A stretch of 64,000 nucleotides of DNA from Mastigamoeba balamuthi (taxonomy: Eukaryota > Evosea > Mastigamoebida > Mastigamoebidae). This document shows, in pieces, positions 51,350-63,389 of the stretch; within the stretch, counting starts at the first letter, position 1, and the number at the start of each line of letters is the position of its first letter. The DNA lies in NCBI GenBank assembly GCA_902651635.1, contig CACRSC010000060.1, forward strand, positions 133,088 to 197,087, written 5' to 3'. The notes beneath the pieces were generated by a model, which worked only from the letters and a program-made list of their open reading frames with translations, ran no database searches and was not told the origin of the DNA. The translations under genes and the position numbers were made by a program.

Positions 51350-53523
51350 CTACTGGCCCTGCTGGACGTGCTGGTCCTGCTGCTGGACGCCCTGCTGCAG
51401 GAAGCGCTGCACCTCGAGGGCCGTGGGCTCGCCGTCGTCGATCTGGTCGAGCCTGATGACGTGCTGGGCTGCGGGGTCCCTGCCCTTGCCCACGACGAGG
51501 GCGCTCCTCACGAGCGCGTGCCTGCCGCGCAGCCGCCTGGTCAGGGGAGTGTGCGTGCTGTGCGGGATGCCTACCCTGCCTGGTAGGCCAGCGGGAAGCA
51601 CTCGTCCAGCAGCGCCAGGACCTCGGCGAGGCTGTGCTCCGTGCGCGTGCGCACCACTCTGCCCACGAGGGCCGCTCTGCGGGGGTGCGTAGTGTGCGCG
51701 TGCTCCCGTTAGCCTGCGCGCCGCTGTGGCTCGCACCTCTGCGCCCTGTCGCTCGAGCTGGCGAGGGCCACCGCCTCGGCCGTCCTGACCAGCAGCTGGC
51801 GCACTGCGCGGGGCGGGGCGTCAGCCGCACTGTGTCTCGCCAGCAGCGCTGCGGGCGTGTGCGCACCGAGCGTCTCCGACTGCGCGAGCAGCGCCTCCTG
51901 CGGGTCGACGTGGCCCTCCTCCAGCACCGCCACGTCCATGGCCTCTGCGGGCTGCGGCTGCTGCTCGGGCAGGGGCTGGTCGCTGCGGTACGCGCTCTCC
52001 ACGCCGTCGTCAAATGGCAGCGGCGGGGCGCAGGGGTCCGGGGCCGCCGCCACGCGGAACAGCACAGACACGCGGGGCCGCTTCTGCAGCGGCTCGGGCG
52101 TGATGTCGTCGTCGTCGTCCTCCTCCTCCTCCTCGCCGTCCCGTGTCTGCGCCTGCGCCTGCTGCTGCTGCTGAGCGTCGGCGGGCGTCGCTGCCCGCGC
52201 CACCGCAAACTCGGTGTCCTGCTGGCCGCTGTCCGGGGCCGCAGCCTGCAGCGCAGGGGCCTGCGTCTGCCGGCTGCCGCTGCTGCTGCGGCTCTGCGCG
52301 ACGTCCAGACAGCGCAGGGGCTGCTGCCGTGCCTCGCGCTCCCTGCCAGCGGCGGCCGTCTCTGCCTCTGCGCGTGCGACGGCGCTGTGCTCTGCGGGGG
52401 GCGCTGCTTCCTCCTGCTCCGCCCCGGGCACTGCCGGCGGGTCGAGCAGGGGCTGCTGCACGAGGGCCCGGGCGCACGAGTCGAGGCGCGTGCGGGCAGG
52501 GTGCGGGGGCTCCTCGCACTCCGAGTCGAGGGCGTGCGACACGTCCGACTCGTAGACAAAGTCGGGGTCTCTGTGCCTGTGCGCCGCGTGCCCGTGCGTG
52601 TCGCGCAGCTGCGGCGCAGCGGCTTCTGCCTTGCGCCTGGAGCGCCACGAGGCACGCGGGCCCAGCGGCAACTGCGGCTGCGGCGGCTGCAGCGGGGGCA
52701 GCGGGGGCAGCGGGGGCTGTGGGGGCAGCAGCGGGCGGTGCTGGCGGCTGAGGACGGCGATGTGCTTGAGCCAGTCCCTGCTCCTGAAGTGCAGGGGCGC
52801 CGCCGTGTAGGGCAGCTGGGCAGAGCCGGCAGCGTCGCCCCAGACGCGGAGCTGGAGGGAGCGGACGAGGTCTGCGTGGTCCCTGTACCTGAGCAGCGCT
52901 GCGTCTGCCGAGAGCGGCACGAGGAGGCGGCGCTTGTGGTCGTAGGCCAGGCGGCAGTAGTAGCGCAGGGGGCTGACGGCCGCGGGCAGCGCCTGCCAGC
53001 AGAAGGCGAGGTCGGCCCTGCCGAGGATGGCCTCGGCGCTGTTGTAGTCGACGTGGCCCGAGACGAAGACCTCGTTGTCGGGGACAGCGCGGAGGACGTC
53101 GCCCTCCTCCTCGTCCCAGACGTCTGCAGGCCTGTAGAGCCAGCGCACCGCGATGGCCACGCGGAGGCCGCTCTCGGCCTCGACGATCTCGTCGCCGATG
53201 CCCTCGCCGGGGTCTGCGGGGCCGTCGTCTGCGGCAGCGGGCGGGGGGTCGCAGAGGCCGAGGGAGGACGCGGGGGCCAGCGCGATGCTGTCGATGAGCC
53301 CCACGTAGCAGTCGTAGCGCTCGTCCTCCCCCACCCGCAGCCGCACCGCCTCGTGCAGCCTGTAGTACTCGCCCCCTGCCCCCTCTGCCCCCCCTGCCTC
53401 GAGCTGCTGGAGGGCTGCTGGGGGGTCGAGGCGGAACCACTGGTAGCGGCGCTGGCCCTTGGCGTGCACCACCGGCCCCATCACCGCCCGCCGCACCACG
53501 CCCCCTCGCGCTCCGCCCCCCAT
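51350..53523 (-). CDS. BAH-domain protein (chromatin-associated)
   Basis: Three exons (51,737-53,523; 51,575-51,676; 51,350-51,536) give 691 aa. The N-terminal BAH domain (about residues 25-170) contains YYRLHEAVRLRVGEDERYDC, VGLIDSI, AVRWLYRPADVWDEEEGD and NEVFVSGHVDYNSAEAILGR. These are the strand pattern and the RWxYRP / NEVFxS hallmarks of BAH domains. The middle is Pro/Gln/Ala-rich and acidic (DGEEEEEDDDDDITPEPLQK, then RPRV). A helical C-terminal region (RTEHSLAEVLALLDECFPLA; TALEVQRFLQQG) ends in a Gln/Asp repeat. BAH domains read nucleosomes or histone tails. No PHD, bromo or methyltransferase domain is seen. Start chosen at 53,523, immediately before the BAH domain. Confidence 0.8.
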
Positions 53524-54291
53524 CCTGCGCGACTCGCCTGCCGACGGTGCTCTGCGGTGCCTGTTGCTGTTGCTGCTCTGCTGCTCTGCTGCGCCCAAAC
53601 GCGGAATGCACGCAGAGCAGACAAGACAACTCGAAATACGCGCTCCTGCTGACCGCCGGAGGAATATCAGCGGCAGCACCCACCACCAGCACCCACCACA
53701 CACGAATCGCTCTCGGACGCACCCACCGGAGCACTACCCGCCCTGCACACCCTCCGTCTCCCTACACGCGCAATACACCGTGTTAGCGGCACCCCTGCGC
53801 ACGTCTGCCCCTGCCGCCCGTCTCGCAGGCGACTGCGCTGCTCCGGTGGCCACGCCCGTCAATTGACACCCGCTCTCTTCATTCAGCCTACTGTTACTCG
53901 CAGCTGCTGGGGCACGCGTTCGACCCGCACTGGTCGCAGCAGCTCGCTGGTGAGACTTCCCCCTACAGAGACCTGCGGTTTGACTGAATAAATAATGCGT
54001 CCTGGGGGACTCGAACCCCGAACCAGCGACGGTGTTACCCCGTTCTGGCCATATGTTCAAATTCCAAACCGCATTGGCCCCCGACGCGCGGGGGTCGACA
54101 TCCCATGGGACGGCCGAGCGCAGTGCTGCGACAGCCTGCCCAGGGCCTTGGCGCGCAGCCATACCGCCAGGCTGGATAGTCGTTGCTCTTTGAGAGCCAA
54201 ATAGGGCACTCCCCTGCACCCCTGAAATCGCATTTATTGCGCAGACGGCGGCTCCGTGTCCGCAGTTTCAGTATCTGCGTTGGTGCACCAC
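53524..54291. promoter_or_regulatory. divergent intergenic region, BAH gene / RapGAP
   Basis: About 770 bp. It contains the tRNA-like sequence at 53,995-54,070 and tandem caccagcacccaccac-type sequence near 53,678. No protein-coding gene is supported. Confidence 0.4.
53995..54070 (-). other. tRNA-like 3' half (possible tRNA pseudogene)
   Basis: On the minus strand, cggggttcgagtccccc folds as a T arm with a good B-box and is followed by aggacgca, a plausible acceptor 3' strand. I cannot find a matching 5' acceptor strand, D arm or anticodon loop upstream. It may be a degraded or intron-containing tRNA, or a tRNA-derived short repeat. Confidence 0.35.
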
Positions 54292-57115
54292 ATGGAGCGC
54301 GCAGATGCACCGCAGGCCACGCAGGCCTCTCAGGCCGCACAGGCCCCGCCCAGCGCCGAGGAGAAGACGGCGCGCGCGGTGGCCGCCATCCGGGAGCGCA
54401 TCGAGAGCGCCCAGCGGCGCCTGCAGCACTTCCGCGGAGGCGTCCTCCCCCTCATCGTCGACGACGACACAGCCCGCGTCCACGCCCCCAGCTGCAAGCA
54501 GGCCGCCTCGGTCGCCGACGTGCGCACGCTCCACGCCCCTCGGCCCTGCCCTCGCTCTCCGCCCCTCTCCCCCGCCTCGCCTGACGCCGCTGCTGCTGGT
54601 CGTCCCGCGCGACTGGCGCCTCTCTGCGCTGCAGCTGCTCGAGGAGTTCCCCGTCTGCGAGGGCTTCGAGCAGCGGCCCCCGCCCCTCGAGCACGGCCTC
54701 ACGCGGGCCGCGCGCATACGGGCCCGCATGGACATCCTCAGCAGCGCGGCTGACTCCAAGCTCAGCGCCCTCCGTGCGCCCGCCACTGCCCCTGGCCGCA
54801 GCCCTCTGACGCTCCCGGGGGTGGCCATCTGCTCTGTGGGCGCAGTGCTCTACCTGCAGGAGGATAACAAGCAGAGGGACGTGGAGGCCCTCATGCGCAT
54901 CGTGAGGGCTGTCTCCAAGTGCCTCGAGGTGCTGCCCGGGTGCCCGCAGGAGCACTCGGAGGCAGCCAAGCAGCTGCCCCAGCAGCAGCGCTCCAGGCCC
55001 TCGTCGCTCAGCACCACCGCCAGGAACGCCATCAACAGGACGCTGAGGCGCAACACCCCCAATCCCACGCTGGACAGCCCCCAGAGCGTACGCACAGGCC
55101 ACGCCACGCCAGCGCCGTCCAACGCAGCCACCACGCAGGAGACGCACGAGCACGAGCGCGCAGCCACGGACTCGCCCCAGCAGTGCAAAGACGAGGCGGC
55201 GGCAGACAAGGGCTCCGACACCCCTGTCTCTCCCAGAGGATCAGAGGGCGACTCCCCCGACACGTCCCCCAGAGACGCCAGCTCCGACACCCCCGTCTCA
55301 CCCAGGGGGGACTCGGCACCCCCGAAGAGCACAACCCCGGCAGAAGACCGCCAGCAGCTGCAGCTCCTGCAGCAGAAGCAGCCTAGAATGGAACCCCCAA
55401 CAAGGCCAAGAGACCCGGGACCAGCAGAACGCAAGGCAGAGGCACAGGCTAAGCCGGCAAGGGCCGCTGAGCTGCGCCAAAGCCTGCAGCAGCAGGCAAA
55501 GGCCTCCGCAGCCGCCGTGGCCGCAACGCCCGACGAGGCCAAGGAGGACAAGGGCTCGACCAAGAGCGGGGTTCCCGACGTTCCCGTGCGGACGCACAGG
55601 CAGCCAAAGTCACCGCGGAACCACTGCGGGACGCGGGTGGACGCACACCAGACGTCGTCGCGGCAGGTGGAGGCCATCCTGAGCGACTGGTCGGCGGGGA
55701 GCCTCAGCCACTGCGTAGAGGACGACCTCTTCCGCAACACGCCCGAGACCACGGGCATCGCAGAGGCGGGCGCCGCGACCCTCATCGAGGTGGGCTCCAC
55801 CGCCCTGGCCGAGCCCACGCGCCCGCTGCTGCTGGTGGACCAGACGGCGCTGGCGGCGCTCTACACGGACATGTTCTTCGGGCGGCCCCACTTCAACTGG
55901 GTGGCCTCCGCCCCCGCAGCCTGCAAGCGCGAGGGCCCCTGCACGCTCAGCATCCGCGCGGCTGAGCGGCCCGGCAGGCCCAAGCGCATGGCAGCCCTCG
56001 TGCACACGATGCGCGAGCAGGTGCTCTACACGTGGCAGGAGGACGAGGACGAGGACGAGGAGGAGGCCCGCACCAGGGCCCGCAGCCGCAGCCGCAGCAG
56101 CACCATCTTCGCCGGCGGCGGCAGCGGCGGCTCCAAGGCCGGGGGCCCCGCGGACCTGCTCAAGCGCTTCGTGCGGCGCTACGCGTGGCACGCTGCCTAC
56201 GCGTGGCAGGTCGCCAAGGACCACATGATCGAGTTCGCCATCCGCGAGCTCGACGACCACCGCCAGACCGAGCACAGGGTCGGCGTCATGTACGCGCTGC
56301 CGGGCCAGGACGCCCAGGCGGCCCTGAGCAACACGCAGGGCAGCGCCGCGTTCGATAAGTTCCTCGACCTGCTGGGGCGCAGCGTCGCGCTGCGTGGGTG
56401 GATGGGCTTCCGCGGGGGCCTCGACGTCGTCGACGGGGCGACGGGGACGCACAGCGTCTACACCGACTGGAACGGCATCGAGTTCATGTTCCACGTGTCG
56501 ACAATGCTCCCGCACGCGGCCGATGGCCGCATGCAGCCCGAGATCTTCCGCATCCTCCTTAACGACTTTGTCGCCATCGTCTTTCTCGACTCGGCCCTCG
56601 ACTCGCGCTCGCTCTTCGACCCCTCCTCCTTCTTCTCCGCCGTCACCCGTGCGCTCCTCCCCTCGCGCCGTTGCACGCGGTCTCACCGGCATCGCAGAGG
56701 TGCTCATCATCGTGCAGCCTGTACGCGGACAGCCCGATGATCCTCCCCGCTATAGGTGACACGCCCCACCCTTCTTTGTGATGCAGCACGTCACTGACCT
56801 CTGAGATGGCCTTGGGGGGCGCAGGGTCCACGTGGCCATGAACCGTGAGATGGACATGTTCCCGCCCTACTGCCCCCGAGACTACGTGTTTGACCACGGT
56901 GTCTATCTGCGAGACTACCTGCTCTACAAGAGTGCGTTCTCTGCCTCTCTTTCTTACCCAGCACTGCAACGCTGCTGGCCTGTGCTGACGATGGCAAGTG
57001 CACGTGAATAGTTGTCAACGCCACCATTGTGGCCCTCAAGTACACGACGCTGGGCAAGCACATGGCGCTGGCCAAGGAGCGCCTCATCCTGGACATGCTC
57101 GCCAAATACACCTGA
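54292..57115 (+). CDS. RapGAP-domain GTPase-activating protein
   Basis: Multi-exon. The start MERADAPQATQ leads into a helical segment, then a Ser/Pro/Gln-rich region with repeats of SDTPVSPRG and a long linker. The RapGAP domain follows from about 55,800: RVGVMYALPGQDAQAALSNT, FDKFLDLLGRSVALRGWMGF, RGGLDVVDGATGTHSVYTDW, IEFMFHVSTMLP and LLNDFVAIVFLDS, the block aligning with GNDxVxIVF. After spliced junctions come VLIIVQPVRGQPDDPPRYRV, DYVFDHGVYLRDYLLYK and a last exon ending LILDMLAKYT (stop 57,113-57,115). The family stimulates GTP hydrolysis on Rap/Rheb-type small GTPases. The usual Gly of GND is Leu here (LLND). Intron boundaries in the 5' third are approximate. Confidence 0.85.
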
Positions 57116-57405
57116 GATACCTTGAGGCCAGCTGCTGACAGGCCCCGTGATACCAACTGTAATTGCCAACCAATGCCAACACGTGCAGTGGCTGGATACT
57201 GCTTGTTGCCCATTGCTTCTTCCTTATCTCGTGTTTTTCCGGTTATGGTTCACCCACAGGGCCACAGAGAATTAACAGTGCCTCTGAAACAGCAACTGCC
57301 CCAGGCAAGAGCCGGCAATTGCTATCAGAGCTCACGTCCAGGAGAGCCAAGTAGCAGAGAGAAAGGAGGTATGTGATGGCCCACTGACCAAGTCAAATGT
57401 CTCTG

Positions 57406-60118
57406 TTACACCAAGACAAGTGTCTCTATTCCGATAAACTGTATCACCCTTCTCAGAAGGTATTTGTCAACTAAATGCAGTGGACTGTTGGTATTCAGAC
57501 GACTCTGGGATAGGCCAAGAGCCAGAGTGCCTAGTGTAATGTCCAATTGTTGTCGTCTTGTGCAATTGCATAACACAACTGCTCTCTCTATCTCACTTCG
57601 TCCAACAGTGCCAATTGCATTTCCTGAAAGAGTAGATCAGAATAATTGGAAAGAGAGAGTTTTACCCTGAAAGAGAGTAATGAGAGTCAGTGATTTATGG
57701 TCTCTCAGAGCTGATGCAAGCTCGATTGCACCAAGATCACCAATTGTATTTCCTGGAATAGCAACATTACATTGGCATAATGAAAGAGAGTACCTTTGAG
57801 ATCTATGGCTGTCAACGAACAATTATCTCTCAGAGCAGCAGCAATATGGCAAGCTCCCTTATCCCCAATTTTGTTCACTGACTATTTGATTCATATGGAA
57901 TAATTAGCAGGTTCTCGTACGTCCTAGATTTAGATATGTCAGTGTTTTGCTGTTCTTGATTGCTGTGGCTATATGCTCTGCTCCTTCAATTCCGATATTA
58001 TTCACTGCGATAGAGTGAGAAACGGGAACAGTGAATGTGCCAATAATCAGACATTCCAGATCAACAGAAATCAGAGTATAGTTATTTCTGAGTGCTGCAG
58101 CAATATACTGTGCACCCTTTCCTCCAATTTCATTGCCTGCGTTCTGTGAGAATGGCCAATAGTCTTCTTGCATTTACTCTGTAGGTCAATAGAGAGGAGT
58201 GCTTTGTTGCTCTGTAGGGCTTTCTGAATGTGCTCTGCACCTTCCTCTCTGATGTTATTTGCTTGTGTTTTCTCAGTCTCCGGACCTGACTGTTCAATTA
58301 ATACCTCCTAAATTAATGATGGAGAGGGAGTTATTTCCTCCAAGTGCTATTGCCAACTGCTCTGCACCCTCTTCTCCAATGTTATTCACTAAGAAGAAAT
58401 CAGTGATTCCATTGAAGCAGTGGAGCTGATAATGAAATGCACATTCGAGGTCAATGAAGGTCAGGGTTTTGTTCTCCCTCAATGCTCTTGCGATGTGTTT
58501 CATTCCTTCATCACCAATGTAGTTAACTGGAAGAATGATGTGATCAAGGAACGCTGATGTGTCATACAATTCAGGTTCACAGATGATAGCGTTTTGCTAT
58601 CCCTTAGCAACGGGGCGATGAACTCGGCACCAATATCTCTGATGCTATTGGCTGAAATCCGAGCCGAATCTGTGAGACGAGTTCATTGTGCTGATATACG
58701 AACCTCTCAAGTTTATTGCTGTGAGTGTCTTATTCTCACCAAGTGCTGAGGCAATGACATCTGTGTTTTCTCCTCTGATGCTATTCCCTATTGGTGATGC
58801 TCAGCTGTTTCCTCTCGTGAAGGAGGTGCCTTCGAGATTGATGCTAGTGAGTGATGTGTTCTCCTTTAGAGCAAGTGCGATGTGGTGAGCCCCATCGCCT
58901 TTGATGCTGTTGCCTGCTGTAGCATTAGAGAGGTCTAATTGCGTTACCGGACTGAGATTGAGTGTTGCAAGTGTTCTGTTGATTCTGAGCGCTGATGCTA
59001 TGAACACGGCACCATCTTCTCGTATTTCGTTGTCTGAGATTAACAAATGCATCAGATTTGCACTGGCAGATGGGAATTCCTTACACTCGAGGCTGAGATA
59101 CGATATTGTGCAGTTTTCGCGCAGTGCTGCAGCAATATGGTGTGCTCCCTGGTCCCTGAGCGTGAGCTCTACACGGGAAATCATGAGATTCTATCAGGCC
59201 GAGTGCATTGTCTGACTGCTGAGGTCGATTGACGTGAGGGTGCAGTTGCTCTTGATCGCAGAGGCGATGTACTCTATTCCGTGATCTCCGATTCTGTTTT
59301 CTGTATTTCCTGTGAGATGCATACTCGCTACTGTTTTCGTGCCTGCTAGATTGAGAATTACGAGGCCCTTGTTTACCCTCAGTGCGCTTGCGATGTGCTG
59401 GGCTCCTTCGACTCCAATTTCATTTCCTGCGCTGCGTTGGATCGACTGCCGCATTTGTAGCGGGTGCTCACGTGCGAGGTCGATTGACGTGAGTGTGCTG
59501 TTAACCCTGAGGGCATCAGCGAGGTGTCTGGCTCCCTCGTCGCCGACGGTGTTATCTGCCGTCCGGCACGTGAGACGCCATGCTGGGAGAAGGTGGTACT
59601 GCCGAGATGAAGGGTTGTGAGCGTTGCGTTAGCTTGCAGGGCAGCGGCGATGTGCCTTGCGCCTTCCTCCCTTGTGTCGACTCCTTGGCGTGTTTCAGTG
59701 TGCGGTGGTGAGCGGTGTCCTTGCCTCGCAGGTTGATGCTCGTCAGGGTCCTGTTGAGGGGCAGTGCTGCTGCCAACAGAGCAGTGCCGGTCGGCCTGAC
59801 GACGCAGTCTGTGTGCGTCGCGTTGCAGTGTGTTTGGTGAGTTGCTTGCATCTTTCGTGGTATGGTTACCTCTGAGGTCGATGGTCTGCAGCTTTCCGTT
59901 ACCGCGCAGTGACTCGGCGATCTGCGTGGCCTCGATCTCCGTGATCTCCCTGTCTGTTCATGGCGTTAGGTACGCTATGAGGTTGGGCGTGTATGGGGTG
60001 TGCGGGGAGGGGATTGGGCGCAAGTGTGCTTGCTTCTGAGCGTGATGTGTTCTGCCTCAGCCTCTGTCAGCTGGCCGAGTGCGGCCGCTCTCTGTTCGTC
60101 GGCTGTGTTCTCTCCCAT
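57406..60118 (-). CDS. leucine-rich-repeat protein, one LRR per exon
   Basis: The first exon starts MGENTADEQRAAALGQLTEA (start 60,118). It is followed by about 18 ribonuclease-inhibitor-type LRRs, each a short exon with phase-1 ends, for example GNEIGVEGAQHIASALRVN, GNSIRGENTDVIASALGEN, VNNIGEEGAEQLAIALGGN and GNTIGDLGAIELASALRD. The last exon reads GNAIGTVGRSEIERAVVLC, then LALGLSQSRLNTNSPLHLVD and KYLLRRV, stop 57,406-57,408. There is no ADP-ribosyltransferase, NACHT, TM or signal segment. The first donor appears to be GC (gcaagc). GC content falls from the 5' to the 3' end. It is probably a protein-interaction solenoid. It shares exon design with the LRR-ART gene but has its own C-terminal module. 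Confidence 0.8.
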
Positions 60119-60539
60119 TCACTCCTCCTTCTGTCGTGCCGCCGTGAGATGCCCGTGTGCTCAGTGGCTGCCGGTCCGCTGGTGTTGCGCCGGCGTTGTG
60201 GCCGCACTCGTTGGTGATCGGGTGTCTGGGATCGCTCCTCTGCAATCTGCGTTGCTGCCTCCGTTGCTTCTGAGCCCACAATAACGCGATCTTCTCACAT
60301 GCCCGTTTCTGGCAAGAGGTTTGACACGTCATCCTGTGATTGGCAGCGCGGCAACGGCGGATTGGCGGAGTGGGAGAGTGGGAGATTGGAGGAATGAAGA
60401 TGAAGACAAAGGGTTTGCTTGTTCATGGGCTGCGTGCGTATAAAACAGGGGTGGAGTGCTGCTGTTCCGCCGGGTCTGTGCGTCGGCAACAGCGGCTGTG
60501 CCTGGCGAGCGACGCCCCACAGAGCTGCAGCGCCGGCGC
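60119..60539. other. intergenic region upstream of the LRR gene
   Basis: 421 bp between the LRR gene start and the XYLB stop. It probably holds the LRR gene promoter. Short overlapping frames only. Confidence 0.4.
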
Positions 60540-62248
60540 TCAGGCGAGGGGGCGCAGGTGCTGGGCCTCGGCGGCCTCGAAGGCCTTGAGGAAGCCGTTG
60601 TCCGAGTGGTACGCCTGCACGAGGTCCTCGCGGGGCGCCACGCTCTCCCCGCGCGCCACAAACGACGACGCGAAGACGGCGGCCCCCTCGCCCCGCCTCT
60701 CCTGCGGCCTCGAGGCCCAGGCGGCGCTGACGGCGGCCCCGAGGGCTGCGCCCGTCTCGAAGGGGACGACAGGCTTGCGCCAGAGGGCTGCGACGCGCTC
60801 GGCGACGGCCCTGCTGTGCGAGACGCCGCCGCAGACGTAGAGGGCGTCGCCGGCAGCCCCCAGCTGGCGCGAGTGGAGGTAGAGCGAGGCGAGGGTGGCG
60901 TCGACGGCGCCGCAGTAGTCGCGGGCAAAGTCGGGCTTGTCGTAGCCGACGCGGACGGGGCCCACGGCGGCGCTGCGGGGGAAGGACTCGGCGACCCTGT
61001 GCCAGAGCAGGATGGCCCCGGCCGAGGGCGCGTGGGCGGCCAGCGTGGCGTCGGCGGCCTCGTACGAGACGTTGCCGTGCATCTGGCGGACGTTGTCCCA
61101 GCAGAGCGCCCCGTTGGTGCGGCAGCAGAAGGCGAACGGGCGCCCCAGGCCGTCGTACATGCAGTTGGCCCCGCGCACGCGCTGCGACGTCGCGCACTCG
61201 GCCATGAGCACGTAGCTCGAGCCCAGGCTCAGCGCGGACCCCGGCACCAGCACCTTGGTCTGCGGGTTGTCCCCCGACCCCGCCGAGACGACGCACTCGG
61301 CGCTGAGCCCGTACTTGCGCACAAAGTAGGGCGCCACCCTGCCGACCACGCTCTCGGGGCTGACCAGCTCGGGCAGCTTCTGCAGCAGCGCCTGGGCCCC
61401 GCCGGGCAGGTCGTGGGCGACGGCCTCGGCCACGCGGGGCGACCAGGCGCGGGCCGTGTAGTCCATGAGCGAGGAGCCGCAGGCCTCGCCAAAGTCGAGC
61501 GGGGCGTCGGCGCGGGCCGTGAGGACGGCCGTGACCAGCGACGAGAGGTGGTGTATGCGCCGCGCCGCCGCGTACTCGGCGGGGTGCTGCCTGGCCGTCC
61601 GCCGGATCCCGAAGGCGCTGAACCGCGCCGGGGCGTCGCTCCCCGTGATCCTCAGCATCTCGTCGACGCCCCCCGCAGCCTCGCTCACGCTCTCTGCCGT
61701 GTGCGGGGCCCCGCGCGTGAGCACAGCAGCGGGCAGGAGCACAGCGCACCAGAGTCGGGGGCGGTGCAGGCGGTCATCCAGATGCGCATCCAGCTGAAGA
61801 CAAAGGCCGGGGCCAGCGCCTGGGCGAGCGTGCGGCCCTCGCAGCCGTCGGCCTGCAGCGCCTCGAAGCAGCGCGGGGCCTCTGCGCCGAGGAAGGCGTG
61901 GGCGTGCTGCTGGGCCGAGACGCCGACCGAGGCGATGCGGGCCATGCGGCCGGGCCCCAGGGCGTCGCGGGCGTCTGCGAGGGCGGCGTCGAGGGCGTCG
62001 AGGAAGAGGGCCGCGGGCTGGTTGGCCTCGCCGGGCTCGCCCGGGGCCAGCAGCACAGAGCCCGCGGGCAGGTGGCGGGCCCCCAGGCGGGCGTCGCTGA
62101 GGTAGGGGAGGGAGCGCGACCAGAGGGTGCGGCGGCTGCCCGTGTCCACGACGACGCACGTGACGCTCTGCGTCGAGAGGTCCAGCCCCAGCGCCAGCTC
62201 CTCCTGCTGGGCCGCCTCCTGCTGCTGCTGCTGCTTCTGTGTCGCCAT
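60540..62248 (-). CDS. XYLB: xylulokinase (FGGY carbohydrate kinase)
   Basis: Exons 61,750-62,248 and 60,540-61,693 give 550 aa; eukaryotic xylulokinases are about 530. A Gln-rich leader is followed by the FGGY N-terminal ATP-binding motif LALGLDLSTQSVTCVVVDTG. The motif GVSAQQHAHAFLG is next, then WMTACTAP aligning with the WMDSSTTA block. After the 56-nt intron come ITGSDAPARFSAFGIRRTAR, VVGRVAPYFVRKYGLSAECV and AGSGDNPQTKVLVPGSALSL. The C-terminal adenosine motif is ALYVCGGVSHSRAVAERVAA. The enzyme phosphorylates D-xylulose to xylulose 5-phosphate, feeding the pentose phosphate pathway. The Asp usually found in the WMD block is Thr here. Confidence 0.9.
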
Positions 62249-63042
62249 GCTCTCAGCGTCGGGTGGTGGCGGTGTGTGCCTGGCTGCTGCCTGCTCTGTT
62301 ATCAAGTGAGCGTCCGAGGGCTGCGGGGTCGCGTTGCGTTGCGTTGCAGCAGCTCAGCGCTTTTCAGTGCCGCTGGGAAAACGCCGTTGGCGCCCCTGAA
62401 GATATTTGCCGATCGGCGCCCTGTCACCCCGCTGCCACGTGGCATCGCCAAATATCCGCAATTCGCCGCCGCCGGCGCTTTGCCCGCATCGGGCCTCTTG
62501 TGCACGGCAGCAGCAGCAGTAGCAGCAGGAGGCAGTGCCAGCAACACTCGCTGCTCCCTCCTGCTGCTGCTGCTGCTGGAGCGTGGCCTCGTGGCCTCGT
62601 GGCCTCGTGGCAGCAGCGCAGCGTTGGCGTACCTGGCGTGCACTGAGCCGGCGGGCTCGGGCGTGGCGTGGCACAGGCGGGGATGGGGCGTTGTGGGCCA
62701 ACAACAGAGTGGGTGGCATTCGTTGTGGTGGTGGTGGATGGGGCAAATGGAGCAAAGCAAGGGGCCAGTGCGAGAGCCCCGAGGCCTCTGAGGCCCTGAG
62801 GCCCAGTGAGAGCCTGAGATACGCTCTCTCTCTCTCTCTCGCTGTGCCAAATTTGCCACAGAGCGCAGCATAGCCACCGCAGCCACCGCAGCCACCGCAG
62901 CCACCGCCCTCGGATCAGCCGGCATCGCGCTCTGGTGGCGCACCAGCATCAGCAGCAGCAGCGCTCGCCCCCGCACGTGCCGCCCTCGGAGGCCACCGCA
63001 CCCCCGCAGCGCACGCCGCGCACGCACACGCGCACACGCGGG
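62249..63042. promoter_or_regulatory. divergent intergenic region with short tandem repeats
   Basis: About 790 bp between the XYLB and Sel1 starts. It holds tandem tcgtggcctcgtggcc units (about 62,588-62,612), gaggccctgaggccc units (about 62,778-62,800), a CT run (about 62,826) and four ccaccgcagccaccgcag units (about 62,873-62,908). No gene is recognised. Confidence 0.5.
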
Positions 63043-63353
63043 ATGGGGGACCCCTGCCCCTGCGCCCCCGGCGCCCTCTGCCAGTGCGGGCCCCGCCCCC
63101 CCGCCGAGAAGCGCCAGCGCCTCGATGCCCCCCCTGCTGCCCCTCCTGCCCCCCCTGCCGCTGGCCCCTCTGCGGCCACCGCGGCCCCTGCCACCCCGCA
63201 GCAGCAAGAGCAGCACCAGCAGCAGCACGAGGGCGAGGGCCACGAGGCCTTTGCGCGCGCCCTCGTGGAGGCCTCGGAGGGGCGTGTGGCCGCCGCCTGC
63301 GCCCTCCTGCGCAGAGCGACAGGGCCCGCCATGGCCGCAGCCAGCGACACCCC

Positions 63354-63389
<36 letters not shown>

